From: Adiantum capillus-veneris
Lineage: Eukaryota > Streptophyta > Polypodiopsida > Polypodiales > Pteridaceae
Reading direction: 5' to 3'
DNA length: 64,000 nucleotides
NCBI GenBank assembly: GCA_014529385.2
Contig: CM043952.1
Location: 69,257,370 to 69,321,369, forward strand
The position numbers and the translations under genes were made by a program. Positions within the stretch are counted from its first letter, which is position 1; every line of letters starts with the position of its first letter. Shown here in pieces: positions 1 to 11,907 of the stretch. The notes beneath the pieces were generated by a model, which saw only the letters and a list, made by a program, of their open reading frames with translations, was not told the DNA's origin and did not search any database.

Positions 1-264
1 CCTTTTACTAGGCATGACATATTGCATGTTGAGCACGTTTCTCTCATGGATGAGCACGAATGTATGCGGATTTTTCATGAAAAGCTGAAAAGTTTGTATG
101 TCAAGAAGTCACATTCCACGTCTCTTCCTTGGCATGACACAGTTTCCGAAAGAGCATATGATTGTATGAGCACCAAGCATGGGCATTTCCATCGTGATTT
201 GCCACAGTTGATTGATTTTGATCAAACAGAAAAGAATTCGACCTCATTGTTTGCATGTGTTTGA
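1..264 (+). CDS. Partial gag-pro C-terminal tail (array unit cut by window edge)
   Basis: The reading frame is open from base 1 to the TGA at 262-264 and is identical to the last 87 codons of the unit ORFs at 3691-5016, 8443-9768 and 13195-14520. It holds only the conserved C-terminal region rich in His, Asp and Glu, whose function is unknown. The remainder of this copy lies upstream of the window. It is followed by the same 393-bp non-coding stretch, polypurine tract and LTR as the complete units. Confidence 0.85.
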   Translation, partial: PFTRHDILHVEHVSLMDEHECMRIFHEKLKSLYVKKSHSTSLPWHDTVSERAYDCMSTKHGHFHRDLPQLIDFDQTEKNSTSLFACV

Positions 265-657
265 TGAACGGGTTGTCACTCCGTCTATTTGTTCATCTAC
301 ATTGCATGCACAGTCTTTAGAGAAGACAAGATTTTTTTCCTTCACTTTACATGGAATGGGTATGTTCATGGTTTTGTGTTGGTTCCAGGAATTTTCAGCC
401 ATGGAGATTCTTAAAGACGAAAGAAGCCGGACTCTACACGAAGTTGGAGCAAGAAACGAGATTCAGAAGACTTTGAGTCGCTTTCGGCGCGGCCCAAAGA
501 AGCAAGCATTGCAGACCTTTATGAAGTTCAAGTACCGCTCGATCCACACGGCAGAGTGGGCCGGCGAAGAGTCCCTTCCAGGATTTCGGATGCTGTTGGC
601 GACCTCCCTCGACGCCATACAGTTCGGTACCAGTACCTCACTTTGAAAAGGAGGGGA

Positions 658-1899
658 TGTCACGTGACACATCCCAACCCTATGTGTCCGTGGACAAGCT
701 ACACCACAACAGGGTTCAGTCAGTTCAATCAAGTCTAGATTAGCAGTGATCTGGCACTTTTGTGAGTCTATTCGTAGACCGTGCATGCCCAGTCACTTAG
801 CATAGATGCATATCCTCCGGTTGCACACAACATGATCATCGGAATTCCCATCAGACTCCATTAGCATCAGTTAGGGGAATTTTTCAGTGCATTTAACCTA
901 TTTTCCTATTTATTGGTATTTTCACTTATTAATTTTAAGTGACTTTCCAACAAAAGTAGGTAGGGCAATTTTGCTAAGTTAATATATAAGCAAACCCAAG
1001 TTAGCACTTTCTGGCAGAAGAGGTAGCAGGAGCTTCCCGCTCAACAGGCAACTTCTCAGCAGTACCCCCTCAGACCATCCTTCGCGTTTTTGCATCTTCT
1101 CTCCTTGGCGTTTTTGCATCAACTCAGCAGCCCTGGCGTTTTCCTCCCTTGCATTCATCGCCATCAACCACAGTGCCCTAGCGTTAGCAGATGCTTGCAG
1201 ATCAGCCCCATCCTCTGTGTTTCCCGCGACAGAATCACTTCAGCCCTTAGAGTTGTTGCAGCCAATTACTAATGCCAAGATCTCAGCCACAAAGCCCAGC
1301 TTTTTGGTTTTCTGACCCCCAAACTGCCTGGCGTTTTTGGCAAGAACAGGACAGCATCAGCGTTTTTAATTCTCAGCCCAAAACAGCAGCAGATCCTCGC
1401 AGTTTTCAGCCTATGACTCAGTAGCAGAACCATCCCAAGTTGGTTGCAGATGTTCCCCCATTTTCAGCCATAGAAACGCAGCCAAAACAGTCATTTTCAG
1501 CCACCGAAACAGTCTCTGAATTCAGCGATTAGAAGCCTACAGATTTCAGCCATCGAGTCGTCGTCGTCATCACCGTCGTCGTCATCGGCATAGTCCAACT
1601 TGCATCTGTCCATTGCATACGCATTGTACACCTTTGTGCAATCAAAGAATAGACCACTCTCGCCGACGAGAGTGGGGCCTTCGGAGGAGGGTTTTACAAC
1701 CTCTCGGGTGTCGTATCTCTTCTCTCTACTTCTCTCAGTCTCATTCACTTGCACGCACAATCCACTCACTTTGTTCGTGATCATAGCATTCTCCATAAGA
1801 CGGAAAGCTCTCTCTTTCCCTAAAGAACTAAAAGGAACCTTGAGCAATAAAGATTACTAATCTTGAGAAAATACAACATTCATTCCGCTGCACCTAACA
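658..1899 (+). repeat. LTR 1 of the array (1242 bp)
   Basis: TG...CA-bounded direct repeat. A TATA box (TATATAAG, 983-990) would start transcription about 30 bp downstream, and AATAAA lies at 1846-1851 near the 3' end, giving a classical U3-R-U5 order. Repeated short words such as cagccc and gcgttttt fill the untranslated middle. A GTC/GAT trinucleotide tract near 1557-1590 is polymorphic among the copies. PPT at 645-657; PBS TGGTATCAGAGC at 1901-1912. The small ORFs predicted on both strands here are not supported. Confidence 0.93.
983..990 (+). promoter_or_regulatory. LTR TATA box (repeated at 5735, 10487 and 15239)
   Basis: TATATAAG about 325 bp into the LTR, in the right position for the U3 promoter driving the unit transcript; the same sequence recurs in all four LTRs. 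AATAAA at 1846-1851 is the matching polyadenylation signal. In a tandem array each LTR could both terminate the upstream unit and start the next one. Confidence 0.6.
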
Positions 1900-1900
1900 T

Positions 1901-1912
1901 TGGTATCAGAGC
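1901..1912 (+). promoter_or_regulatory. Primer-binding site (initiator-Met tRNA type)
   Basis: TGGTATCAGAGC one base after the LTR end, complementary to the 3' end of plant initiator methionine tRNA. It recurs at 6653-6664 and 11405-11416 in the array and, on their own strands, in the elements at 32527-32538, 40442-40453, 44582-44593 and 59822-59833. Confidence 0.85.
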
Positions 1913-2403
1913 TTTGGAAGTGTTCTGCATTATTGAAGGAAAGAACCACAAGAATCACAAGAATTTTTTTGCTTGTTGCGATCGCACGAACCCAAGTTTA
2001 CTTGGGCGTGGCGATTCCTAATCGTGTTTTGTTGAAGAGTGACAGGAATCCCAAGAAAGAAGGGCTTGTCCAGCCTCCCCTTGTTTCTCTTTTCACTCAT
2101 TGAGAGCGGACCGTGCACTTAGTGGCCGGCCAATCGACGTGAGGTGGGAAAAAGCAACCTTGGTGTGAGCGCAAGGCTGCGAAGGGGTGCGCTGGCAGAA
2201 AGGAGTAGAACTCGGGTGAAGAGAAGATCCTTCTCCAACGCGATTTGCAAGCTAAAGAAAACCTCAAGAACCCCAAGAACCCAAGACCCTCAAGACTCAA
2301 GAACCTCAAGAACCTCAAGAACCCAAGATTCTCACGAATCAAGAACCTCAAGAACCTCAAGAACCAAGTTCCTCGTGAACTTAAGAACCAAAGATCCTAG
2401 TGC

Positions 2404-5016
2404 ATGGTCGTCACCCGAAGCGGCATGGATACTTCGCATTCAGGTGATGAGCATGAGAGAGGCGACGAAGGATTCTCCCCACCAGGAGATTTTTCCAACC
2501 CTCCCCCTTCGCCATCTACGCCACGAGTTGTCCTCACTCCTATGGAGATGATGGTCAAGTCGATGTTGGACATGATGGCACAACAACAAGAAACGAATCG
2601 AGTTGCATTGGCACAACTCGCAAGCAAAGCAGAAGAACAAGCAACAAAGGACCGTGCACAAGAAGCCAAGGATCGCGAGCGCGACGAAAGAAACGCAAGA
2701 TTGGCCGCACGACAAGAAGAAAATCGACTTGCTCAGGAACGTGAGCGCATTGCTCTTGCCGCAAAACAAGAAGAAAATCGACTTGCTCTCGAACGCGAGC
2801 GCGATGAACGAGATGCACGAAAAGCAGAAAAGGACGCTGAGCGTGAAGCTCAAAGCGAGCTTCGCAATCAAGAATTTATTGCCAAAATCCTAGCCTCGAA
2901 GACCGAACCACCCAAAGATCGTGGAAGTTCGTTAAGTGGCGCAAGCCACGACGCGGATTCCAACGATCCAGTCACAGAAAATTTGACTTTCTGTAAGTAT
3001 GACGGTAAGATGGATGCTACAGTTATTCATTCTTGGTTGCATCAATTTAATGCTTATTTTGTGACAACTAAGAAGACAGGAAATAGAAAAGTTTTGACGG
3101 CAGCTATGTACCTTGCCGGTGATGCCATTAATTGGTACCATGCATGGCAAGAGGTACAGCTAGCCGCGCACCTAGAGGCAGTCGACGATTTCACGCCCCT
3201 CTCTTTTAGTTGGGCTGATTTCCAAGACAAGCTCAAGGCGCGGTTTATGCCACCTCAGTACCTTGCACGATTGAAGGACGATTAGCGAGCTCTCAAGCAA
3301 AATGGTATGCCGGTTATGTCTTTTTCTAATCGTGTTTTGCAGCTAGATACCCAACTACCCATGTCGGATGAAGAGCGCAAAGAGGCTTTTCTCTTTGGAT
3401 TGGATAAGTATATCAAGTAGGATGTCGAGGTACTCGATCCAATCAATCTCAACAAGGCGGTAGCTATTGCTATTGCACAGGAGATGTAGCACAACAAGGG
3501 AAAGCCTAAGGAGAACAAGACTTCCACAAGTACCTCGCAGACTCCTCAGAACGGTAAGAACGGTAAGAATGGTAAGAATGATAACTCTTCTAACCAATCT
3601 GCCAACAGTATCTCATCAAAGAATTCTTCCAATGAATCTAAGGGTAAGGCTAACACAATTGCTAAACCTAAGCTTACTCTAGATAAAAAGGTGGCACAAG
3701 GAATTGTAGGAGGATACATCACGTCGGAAGAACAAAGCACGTATTCTAAAGAAGGTCGTTGTTTTCATTGTCACATTAAGGGTCACATAAAAAGAACATG
3801 TCCTAAGCTTGAATCGAATGAATCTAAAGAACCCACAGCACCCACTACATCAGTCAATGCAATGAATGATAACACGATTATGCCCAAAGTTTCTCAGGAC
3901 CCTCCCATTGATGATTCTCTCATTAAATGTTATGGTCGTACATCGGGGCACCGTTTTGTGATCAATTCCTCTCTTGTTGAGAGAGCCCGCCTCGAAGTTA
4001 GTCCGAAATCTCCTATCGAGGTCTCTGGCTTTCGTCCTGGTATGGACGCTCTCATCACCGAGGAATGCCTTGATGTGTTATTTGCAATTAAACAGACTGC
4101 CTTCACTAGAAGATTTGTTGTTTTTCCTCTCTCAGGATGTGATATGATTTTGGGCATTCGATGGTTTCGTAATAATGACGCTCTCATGGATTTTCTAACT
4201 AACACTATAACTCTCAATGCCAAAAGTGATTCTCCTATTGTCATTCATGGAGAGGACATTGCTCATTCTCCATCTCTCATTGCTAATATGCAGGATAAGA
4301 TTGAAAGGATTCGGGCTAAGGAGATTCTCTCAGTCTCTCTTTCTCCACAGCATGACACACAGGATTTGCATGATTGTGTGAAGCATGATGATGATTTGAT
4401 TGACCATGATTTGCATGATGATTTGGATGATAAAGACAAGCATGATGAATTGCATGAACAAGATGTGATTGTTCACAAGGATGATGTGTTAGTTAATGCT
4501 TTTTCTAGCGAAGCTAACCTCGTTGTAGATTCGATTAATCACCAAGAATCGATCTTGGCTTTCGAGTCCAGGTCCACAGATCCCCCACAAGAAGATTCGA
4601 TAGATCCCGAAGAAGCGATCTTGGCTCTCGAGCCTTGGTCCAAAGAGCCCTTACAGGAAGTATTGTGTGTTCCCATGATTGATACGCACGCATTGTTCGA
4701 GTGTTTCATTCGTGAAGGTTTTCTGTACTTTAGTCAACATCGTTATGTGATCCCTTTTACTAGGCATGACATATTGCATGTTGAGCACGTTTCTCTCATG
4801 GATGAGCACGAATGTATGCGGATTTTTCATGAAAAGCTGAAAAGTTTGTATGTCAAGAAGTCACATTCCACGTCTCTTCCTTGGCATGACACAGTTTCCG
4901 AAAGAGCATATGATTGTATGAGCACCAAGCATGGGCATTTCCATCGTGATTTGCCACAGTTGATTGATTTTGATCAAACAGAAAAGAATTCGACCTCATT
5001 GTTTGCATGTGTTTGA
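2404..5016 (+). pseudogene. gag-(pro) polyprotein of array unit 1, interrupted by three TAG codons
   Basis: One frame runs from ATG 2404 to TGA 5014-5016 (870 codons) and is broken only by TAG at 3283-3285, 3418-3420 and 3487-3489. Order: N-terminal region with an Arg/Glu/Ala-rich predicted coiled coil (about residues 55-160, QEENRLAxERER repeats); retrotransposon gag (capsid) domain about 195-340 with WLHQFNAYF, AINWYHAW and FGLDKYIK motifs; CCHC zinc knuckle CFHCHIKGHIKRTC at about residue 455; a protease-like segment in which the expected D-[ST]-G is replaced by GRTSGH while the downstream DMILGIRWF motif remains; and a long C-terminal tail rich in His/Asp with a duplicated ILAxExxSxxPxQE motif. 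No RT, RNase H or integrase. The loss of the catalytic Asp makes proteolytic activity unlikely. Assembly of virus-like particles is the family role of gag; whether readthrough joins the halves is unknown. Confidence 0.85.
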
Positions 5017-5398
5017 TGAACGGGTTGTCACTCCGTCTATTTGTTCATCTACATTGCATGCACAGTCTTTAGAGAAGACAAGATTTTTTTCCTTCACTTT
5101 ACATGGAATGGGTATGTTCATGGTTTTGTGTTGGTTCCAGGAATTTTCAGCCATGGAGATTCTTAAAGACGAAAGAAGCCGGACTCTACACGAAGTTGGA
5201 GCAAGAAACGAGATTCAGAAGACTTTGAGTCGCTTTCGGCGCGGCCCAAAGAAGCAAGCATTGCAGACCTTTATGAAGTTCAAGTACCGCTCGATCCACA
5301 CGGCAGAGTGGGCCGGCGAAGAGTCCCTTCCAGGATTTCGGATGCTGTTGGCGACCTCCCTCGACGCCATACAGTTCGGTACCAGTACCTCACTTTGA
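4964..5398 (+). other. Relic ORF between gag and polypurine tract
   Basis: The 3' stretch of the unit contains an open frame beginning within gag; its MEIL-starting part (about 5154-5398) resembles, with one frameshift, the minus-strand ORF 30433-30738 of the related element, where the frame continues into VPSKILGAIGNLPRRYTV and QYLTLKRRG right up to the polypurine tract. It may be the last remnant of a lost pol C terminus. I recognise no domain. Copies recur at 212-646, 9716-10150 and 14468-14902. Confidence 0.3.
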
Positions 5399-5409
5399 AA
5401 AGGAGGGGA

Positions 5410-6651
5410 TGTCACGTGACACATCCCAACCCTATGTGTCCGTGGACAAGCTACACCACAACAGGGTTCAGTCAGTTCAATCAAGTCTAGATTAGCAGTG
5501 ATCTGGCACTTTTGTGAGTCTATTCGTAGACCGTGCATGCCCAGTCACTTAGCATAGATGCATATCCTCCGGTTGCACACAACATGATCATCGGAATTCC
5601 CATCAGACTCCATTAGCATCAGTTAGGGGAATTTTTCAGTGCATTTAACCTATTTTCCTATTTATTGGTATTTTCACTTATTAATTTTAAGTGACTTTCC
5701 AACAAAAGTAGGTAGGGCAATTTTGCTAAGTTAATATATAAGCAAACCCAAGTTAGCACTTTCTGGCAGAAGAGGTAGCAGGAGCTTCCCGCTCAACAGG
5801 CAACTTCTCAGCAGTACCCCCTCAGACCATCCTTCGCGTTTTTGCATCTTCTCTCCTTGGCGTTTTTGCATCAACTCAGCAGCCCTGGCGTTTTCCTCCC
5901 TTGCATTCATCGCCATCAACCACAGTGCCCTAGCGTTAGCAGATGCTTGCAGATCAGCCCCATCCTCTGTGTTTCCCGCGACAGAATCACTTCAGCCCTT
6001 AGAGTTGTTGCAGCCAATTACTAATGCCAAGATCTCAGCCACAAAGCCCAGCTTTTTGGTTTTCTGACCCCCAAACTGCCTGGCGTTTTTGGCAAGAACA
6101 GGACAGCATCAGCGTTTTTAATTCTCAGCCCAAAACAGCAGCAGATCCTCGCAGTTTTCAGCCTATGACTCAGTAGCAGAACCATCCCAAGTTGGTTGCA
6201 GATGTTCCCCCATTTTCAGCCATAGAAACGCAGCCAAAACAGTCATTTTCAGCCACCGAAACAGTCTCTGAATTCAGCGATTAGAAGCCTACAGATTTCA
6301 GCCATCGAGTCGTCGTCGTCATCACCGTCGTCGTCATCGGCATAGTCCAACTTGCATCTGTCCATTGCATACGCATTGTACACCTTTGTGCAATCAAAGA
6401 ATAGACCACTCTCGCCGACGAGAGTGGGGCCTTCGGAGGAGGGTTTTACAACCTCTCGGGTGTCGTATCTCTTCTCTCTACTTCTCTCAGTCTCATTCAC
6501 TTGCACGCACAATCCACTCACTTTGTTCGTGATCATAGCATTCTCCATAAGACGGAAAGCTCTCTCTTTCCCTAAAGAACTAAAAGGAACCTTGAGCAAT
6601 AAAGATTACTAATCTTGAGAAAATACAACATTCATTCCGCTGCACCTAACA
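5410..6651 (+). repeat. LTR 2 of the array (1242 bp)
   Basis: By eye identical to LTR 1, with the same TG...CA ends, polypurine tract upstream (5397-5409) and primer site at 6653-6664. It serves at once as 3' LTR of unit 1 and 5' LTR of unit 2, the signature of a tandem element. Confidence 0.93.
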
Positions 6652-7155
6652 TTGGTATCAGAGCTTTGGAAGTGTTCTGCATTATTGAAGGAAAGAACCA
6701 CAAGAATCACAAGAATTTTTTTGCTTGTTGCGATCGCACGAACCCAAGTTTACTTGGGCGTGGCGATTCCTAATCGTGTTTTGTTGAAGAGTGACAGGAA
6801 TCCCAAGAAAGAAGGGCTTGTCCAGCCTCCCCTTGTTTCTCTTTTCACTCATTGAGAGCGGACCGTGCACTTAGTGGCCGGCCAATCGACGTGAGGTGGG
6901 AAAAAGCAACCTTGGTGTGAGCGCAAGGCTGCGAAGGGGTGCGCTGGCAGAAAGGAGTAGAACTCGGGTGAAGAGAAGATCCTTCTCCAACGCGATTTGC
7001 AAGCTAAAGAAAACCTCAAGAACCCCAAGAACCCAAGACCCTCAAGACTCAAGAACCTCAAGAACCTCAAGAACCCAACATTCTCACGAATCAAGAACCT
7101 CAAGAACCTCAAGAACCAAGTTCCTCGTGAACTTAAGAACCAAAGATCCTAGTGC

Positions 7156-9768
7156 ATGGTCGTCACCCGAAGCGGCATGGATACTTCGCATTCAGGTGAT
7201 GAGCATGAGAGAGGCGACGAAGGATTCTCCCCACCAGGAGATTTTTCCAACCCTCCCCCTTCGCCATCTACGCCACGAGTTGTCCTCACTCCTATGGAGA
7301 TGATGGTCAAGTCGATGTTGGACATGATGGCACAACAACAAGAAACGAATCGAGTTGCATTGGCACAACTCGCAAGCAAAGCAGAAGAACAAGCAACAAA
7401 GGACCGTGCACAAGAAGCCAAGGATCGCGAGCGCGACGAAAGAAACGCAAGATTGGCCGCACGACAAGAAGAAAATCGACTTGCTCAGGAACGTGAGCGC
7501 ATTGCTCTTGCCGCAAAACAAGAAGAAAATCGACTTGCTCTCGAACGCGAGCGCGATGAACGAGATGCACGAAAAGCAGAAAAGGACGCTGAGCGTGAAG
7601 CTCAAAGCGAGCTTCGCAATCAAGAATTTATTGCCAAAATCCTAGCCTCGAAGACCGAACCACCCAAAGATCGTGGAAGTTCGTTAAGTGGCGCAAGCCA
7701 CGACGCGGATTCCAACGATCCAGTCACAGAAAATTTGACTTTCTGTAAGTATGACGGTAAGATGGATGCTACAGTTATTCATTCTTGGTTGCATCAATTT
7801 AATGCTTATTTTGTGACAACTAAGAAGACAGGAAATAGAAAAGTTTTGACGGCAGCTATGTACCTTGCCGGTGATGCCATTAATTGGTACCATGCATGGC
7901 AAGAGGTACAGCTAGCCGCGCACCTAGAGGCAGTCGACGATTTCACGCCCCTCTCTTTTAGTTGGGCTGATTTCCAAGACAAGCTCAAGGCGCGGTTTAT
8001 GCCACCTCAGTACCTTGCACGATTGAAGGACGATTAGCGAGCTCTCAAGCAAAATGGTATGCCGGTTATGTCTTTTTCTAATCGTGTTTTGCAGCTAGAT
8101 ACCCAACTACCCATGTCGGATGAAGAGCGCAAAGAGGCTTTTCTCTTTGGATTGGATAAGTATATCAAGTAGGATGTCGAGGTACTCGATCCAATCAATC
8201 TCAACAAGGCGGTAGCTATTGCTATTGCACAGGAGATGTAGCACAACAAGGGAAAGCCTAAGGAGAACAAGACTTCCACAAGTACCTCGCAGACTCCTCA
8301 GAACGGTAAGAACGGTAAGAATGGTAAGAATGATAACTCTTCTAACCAATCTGCCAACAGTATCTCATCAAAGAATTCTTCCAATGAATCTAAGGGTAAG
8401 GCTAACACAATTGCTAAACCTAAGCTTACTCTAGATAAAAAGGTGGCACAAGGAATTGTAGGAGGATACATCACGTCGGAAGAACAAAGCACGTATTCTA
8501 AAGAAGGTCGTTGTTTTCATTGTCACATTAAGGGTCACATAAAAAGAACATGTCCTAAGCTTGAATCGAATGAATCTAAAGAACCCACAGCACCCACTAC
8601 ATCAGTCAATGCAATGAATGATAACACGATTATGCCCAAAGTTTCTCAGGACCCTCCCATTGATGATTCTCTCATTAAATGTTATGGTCGTACATCGGGG
8701 CACCGTTTTGTGATCAATTCCTCTCTTGTTGAGAGAGCCCGCCTCGAAGTTAGTCCGAAATCTCCTATCGAGGTCTCTGGCTTTCGTCCTGGTATGGACG
8801 CTCTCATCACCGAGGAATGCCTTGATGTGTTATTTGCAATTAAACAGACTGCCTTCACTAGAAGATTTGTTGTTTTTCCTCTCTCAGGATGTGATATGAT
8901 TTTGGGCATTCGATGGTTTCGTAATAATGACGCTCTCATGGATTTTCTAACTAACACTATAACTCTCAATGCCAAAAGTGATTCTCCTATTGTCATTCAT
9001 GGAGAGGACATTGCTCATTCTCCATCTCTCATTGCTAATATGCAGGATAAGATTGAAAGGATTCGGGCTAAGGAGATTCTCTCAGTCTCTCTTTCTCCAC
9101 AGCATGACACACAGGATTTGCATGATTGTGTGAAGCATGATGATGATTTGATTGACCATGATTTGCATGATGATTTGGATGATAAAGACAAGCATGATGA
9201 ATTGCATGAACAAGATGTGATTGTTCACAAGGATGATGTGTTAGTTAATGCTTTTTCTAGCGAAGCTAACCTCGTTGTAGATTCGATTAATCACCAAGAA
9301 TCGATCTTGGCTTTCGAGTCCAGGTCCACAGATCCCCCACAAGAAGATTCGATAGATCCCGAAGAAGCGATCTTGGCTCTCGAGCCTTGGTCCAAAGAGC
9401 CCTTACAGGAAGTATTGTGTGTTCCCATGATTGATACGCACGCATTGTTCGAGTGTTTCATTCGTGAAGGTTTTCTGTACTTTAGTCAACATCGTTATGT
9501 GATCCCTTTTACTAGGCATGACATATTGCATGTTGAGCACGTTTCTCTCATGGATGAGCACGAATGTATGCGGATTTTTCATGAAAAGCTGAAAAGTTTG
9601 TATGTCAAGAAGTCACATTCCACGTCTCTTCCTTGGCATGACACAGTTTCCGAAAGAGCATATGATTGTATGAGCACCAAGCATGGGCATTTCCATCGTG
9701 ATTTGCCACAGTTGATTGATTTTGATCAAACAGAAAAGAATTCGACCTCATTGTTTGCATGTGTTTGA
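7156..9768 (+). pseudogene. gag-(pro) polyprotein of array unit 2, three TAG codons
   Basis: Same frame, domains and the same three TAG codons as unit 1 (here 8035-8037, 8170-8172 and 8239-8241). Coiled coil, gag, zinc knuckle, protease-like segment lacking the catalytic Asp and His/Asp-rich tail are all present. The only unit-specific change I saw is in the leader near 7080 (G to C). Preservation of the same three stops in every unit shows they predate the amplification. Confidence 0.85.
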
Positions 9769-10161
9769 TGAACGGGTTGTCACTCCGTCTATTTGTTCAT
9801 CTACATTGCATGCACAGTCTTTAGAGAAGACAAGATTTTTTTCCTTCACTTTACATGGAATGGGTATGTTCATGGTTTTGTGTTGGTTCCAGGAATTTTC
9901 AGCCATGGAGATTCTTAAAGACGAAAGAAGCCGGACTCTACACGAAGTTGGAGCAAGAAACGAGATTCAGAAGACTTTGAGTCGCTTTCGGCGCGGCCCA
10001 AAGAAGCAAGCATTGCAGACCTTTATGAAGTTCAAGTACCGCTCGATCCACACGGCAGAGTGGGCCGGCGAAGAGTCCCTTCCAGGATTTCGGATGCTGT
10101 TGGCGACCTCCCTCGACGCCATACAGTTCGGTACCAGTACCTCACTTTGAAAAGGAGGGGA

Positions 10162-11403
10162 TGTCACGTGACACATCCCAACCCTATGTGTCCGTGGACA
10201 AGCTACACCACAACAGGGTTCAGTCAGTTCAATCAAGTCTAGATTAGCAGTGATCTGGCACTTTTGTGAGTCTATTCGTAGACCGTGCATGCCCAGTCAC
10301 TTAGCATAGATGCATATCCTCCGGTTGCACACAACATGATCATCGGAATTCCCATCAGACTCCATTAGCATCAGTTAGGGGAATTTTTCAGTGCATTTAA
10401 CCTATTTTCCTATTTATTGGTATTTTCACTTATTAATTTTAAGTGACTTTCCAACAAAAGTAGGTAGGGCAATTTTGCTAAGTTAATATATAAGCAAACC
10501 CAAGTTAGCACTTTCTGGCAGAAGAGGTAGCAGGAGCTTCCCGCTCAACAGGCAACTTCTCAGCAGTACCCCCTCAGACCATCCTTCGCGTTTTTGCATC
10601 TTCTCTCCTTGGCGTTTTTGCATCAACTCAGCAGCCCTGGCGTTTTCCTCCCTTGCATTCATCGCCATCAACCACAGTGCCCTAGCGTTAGCAGATGCTT
10701 GCAGATCAGCCCCATCCTCTGTGTTTCCCGCGACAGAATCACTTCAGCCCTTAGAGTTGTTGCAGCCAATTACTAATGCCAAGATCTCAGCCACAAAGCC
10801 CAGCTTTTTGGTTTTCTGACCCCCAAACTGCCTGGCGTTTTTGGCAAGAACAGGACAGCATCAGCGTTTTTAATTCTCAGCCCAAAACAGCAGCAGATCC
10901 TCGCAGTTTTCAGCCTATGACTCAGTAGCAGAACCATCCCAAGTTGGTTGCAGATGTTCCCCCATTTTCAGCCATAGAAACGCAGCCAAAACAGTCATTT
11001 TCAGCCACCGAAACAGTCTCTGAATTCAGCGATTAGAAGCCTACAGATTTCAGCCATCGAGGAGTCGTCGTCATCACCGTCGTCGTCATCGGCATAGTCC
11101 AACTTGCATCTGTCCATTGCATACGCATTGTACACCTTTGTGCAATCAAAGAATAGACCACTCTCGCCGACGAGAGTGGGGCCTTCGGAGGAGGGTTTTA
11201 CAACCTCTCGGGTGTCGTATCTCTTCTCTCTACTTCTCTCAGTCTCATTCACTTGCACGCACAATCCACTCACTTTGTTCGTGATCATAGCATTCTCCAT
11301 AAGACGGAAAGCTCTCTCTTTCCCTAAAGAACTAAAAGGAACCTTGAGCAATAAAGATTACTAATCTTGAGAAAATACAACATTCATTCCGCTGCACCTA
11401 ACA
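10162..11403 (+). repeat. LTR 3 of the array (1242 bp)
   Basis: Same boundaries and length as LTRs 1 and 2. One visible difference: cgaggagtcgtcgtcatc near 11058 instead of cgagtcgtcgtcgtcatc, inside the trinucleotide tract. Primer site at 11405-11416. Confidence 0.93.
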
Positions 11404-11907
11404 TTGGTATCAGAGCTTTGGAAGTGTTCTGCATTATTGAAGGAAAGAACCACAAGAATCACAAGAATTTTTTTGCTTGTTGCGATCGCACGAACCCAAG
11501 TTTACTTGGGCGTGGCGATTCCTAATCGTGTTTTGTTGAAGAGTGACAGGAATCCCAAGAAAGAAGGGCTTGTCCAGCCTCCCCTTGTTTCTCTTTTCAC
11601 TCATTGAGAGCGGACCGTGCACTTAGTGGCCGGCCAATCGACGTGAGGTGGGAAAAAGCAACCTTGGTGTGAGCGCAAGGCTGCGAAGGGGTGCGCTGGC
11701 AGAAAGGAGTAGAACTCGGGTGAAGAGAAGATCCTTCTCCAACGCGATTTGCAAGCTAAAGAAAACCTCAAGAACCCCAAGAACCCAAGACCCTCAAGAC
11801 TCAAGAACCTCAAGAACCTCAAGAACCCAAGATTCTCACGAATCAAGAACCTCAAGAACCTCAAGAACCAAGTTCCTCGTGAACTTAAGAACCAAAGATC
11901 CTAGTGC

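Noticed and set aside
1497-1847. Minus ORF of 116 codons with a poly-Asp stretch (also at 6249, 11001 and 15753)
   Set aside because: It lies in the LTR; the Asp run is the GTC/ATC trinucleotide tract and the start is arbitrary. No family resemblance.
1901-1912. tRNA gene suggested by TGGTATCAGAGC
   Set aside because: Only the primer-binding complement of a tRNA 3' end is present, directly after an LTR.
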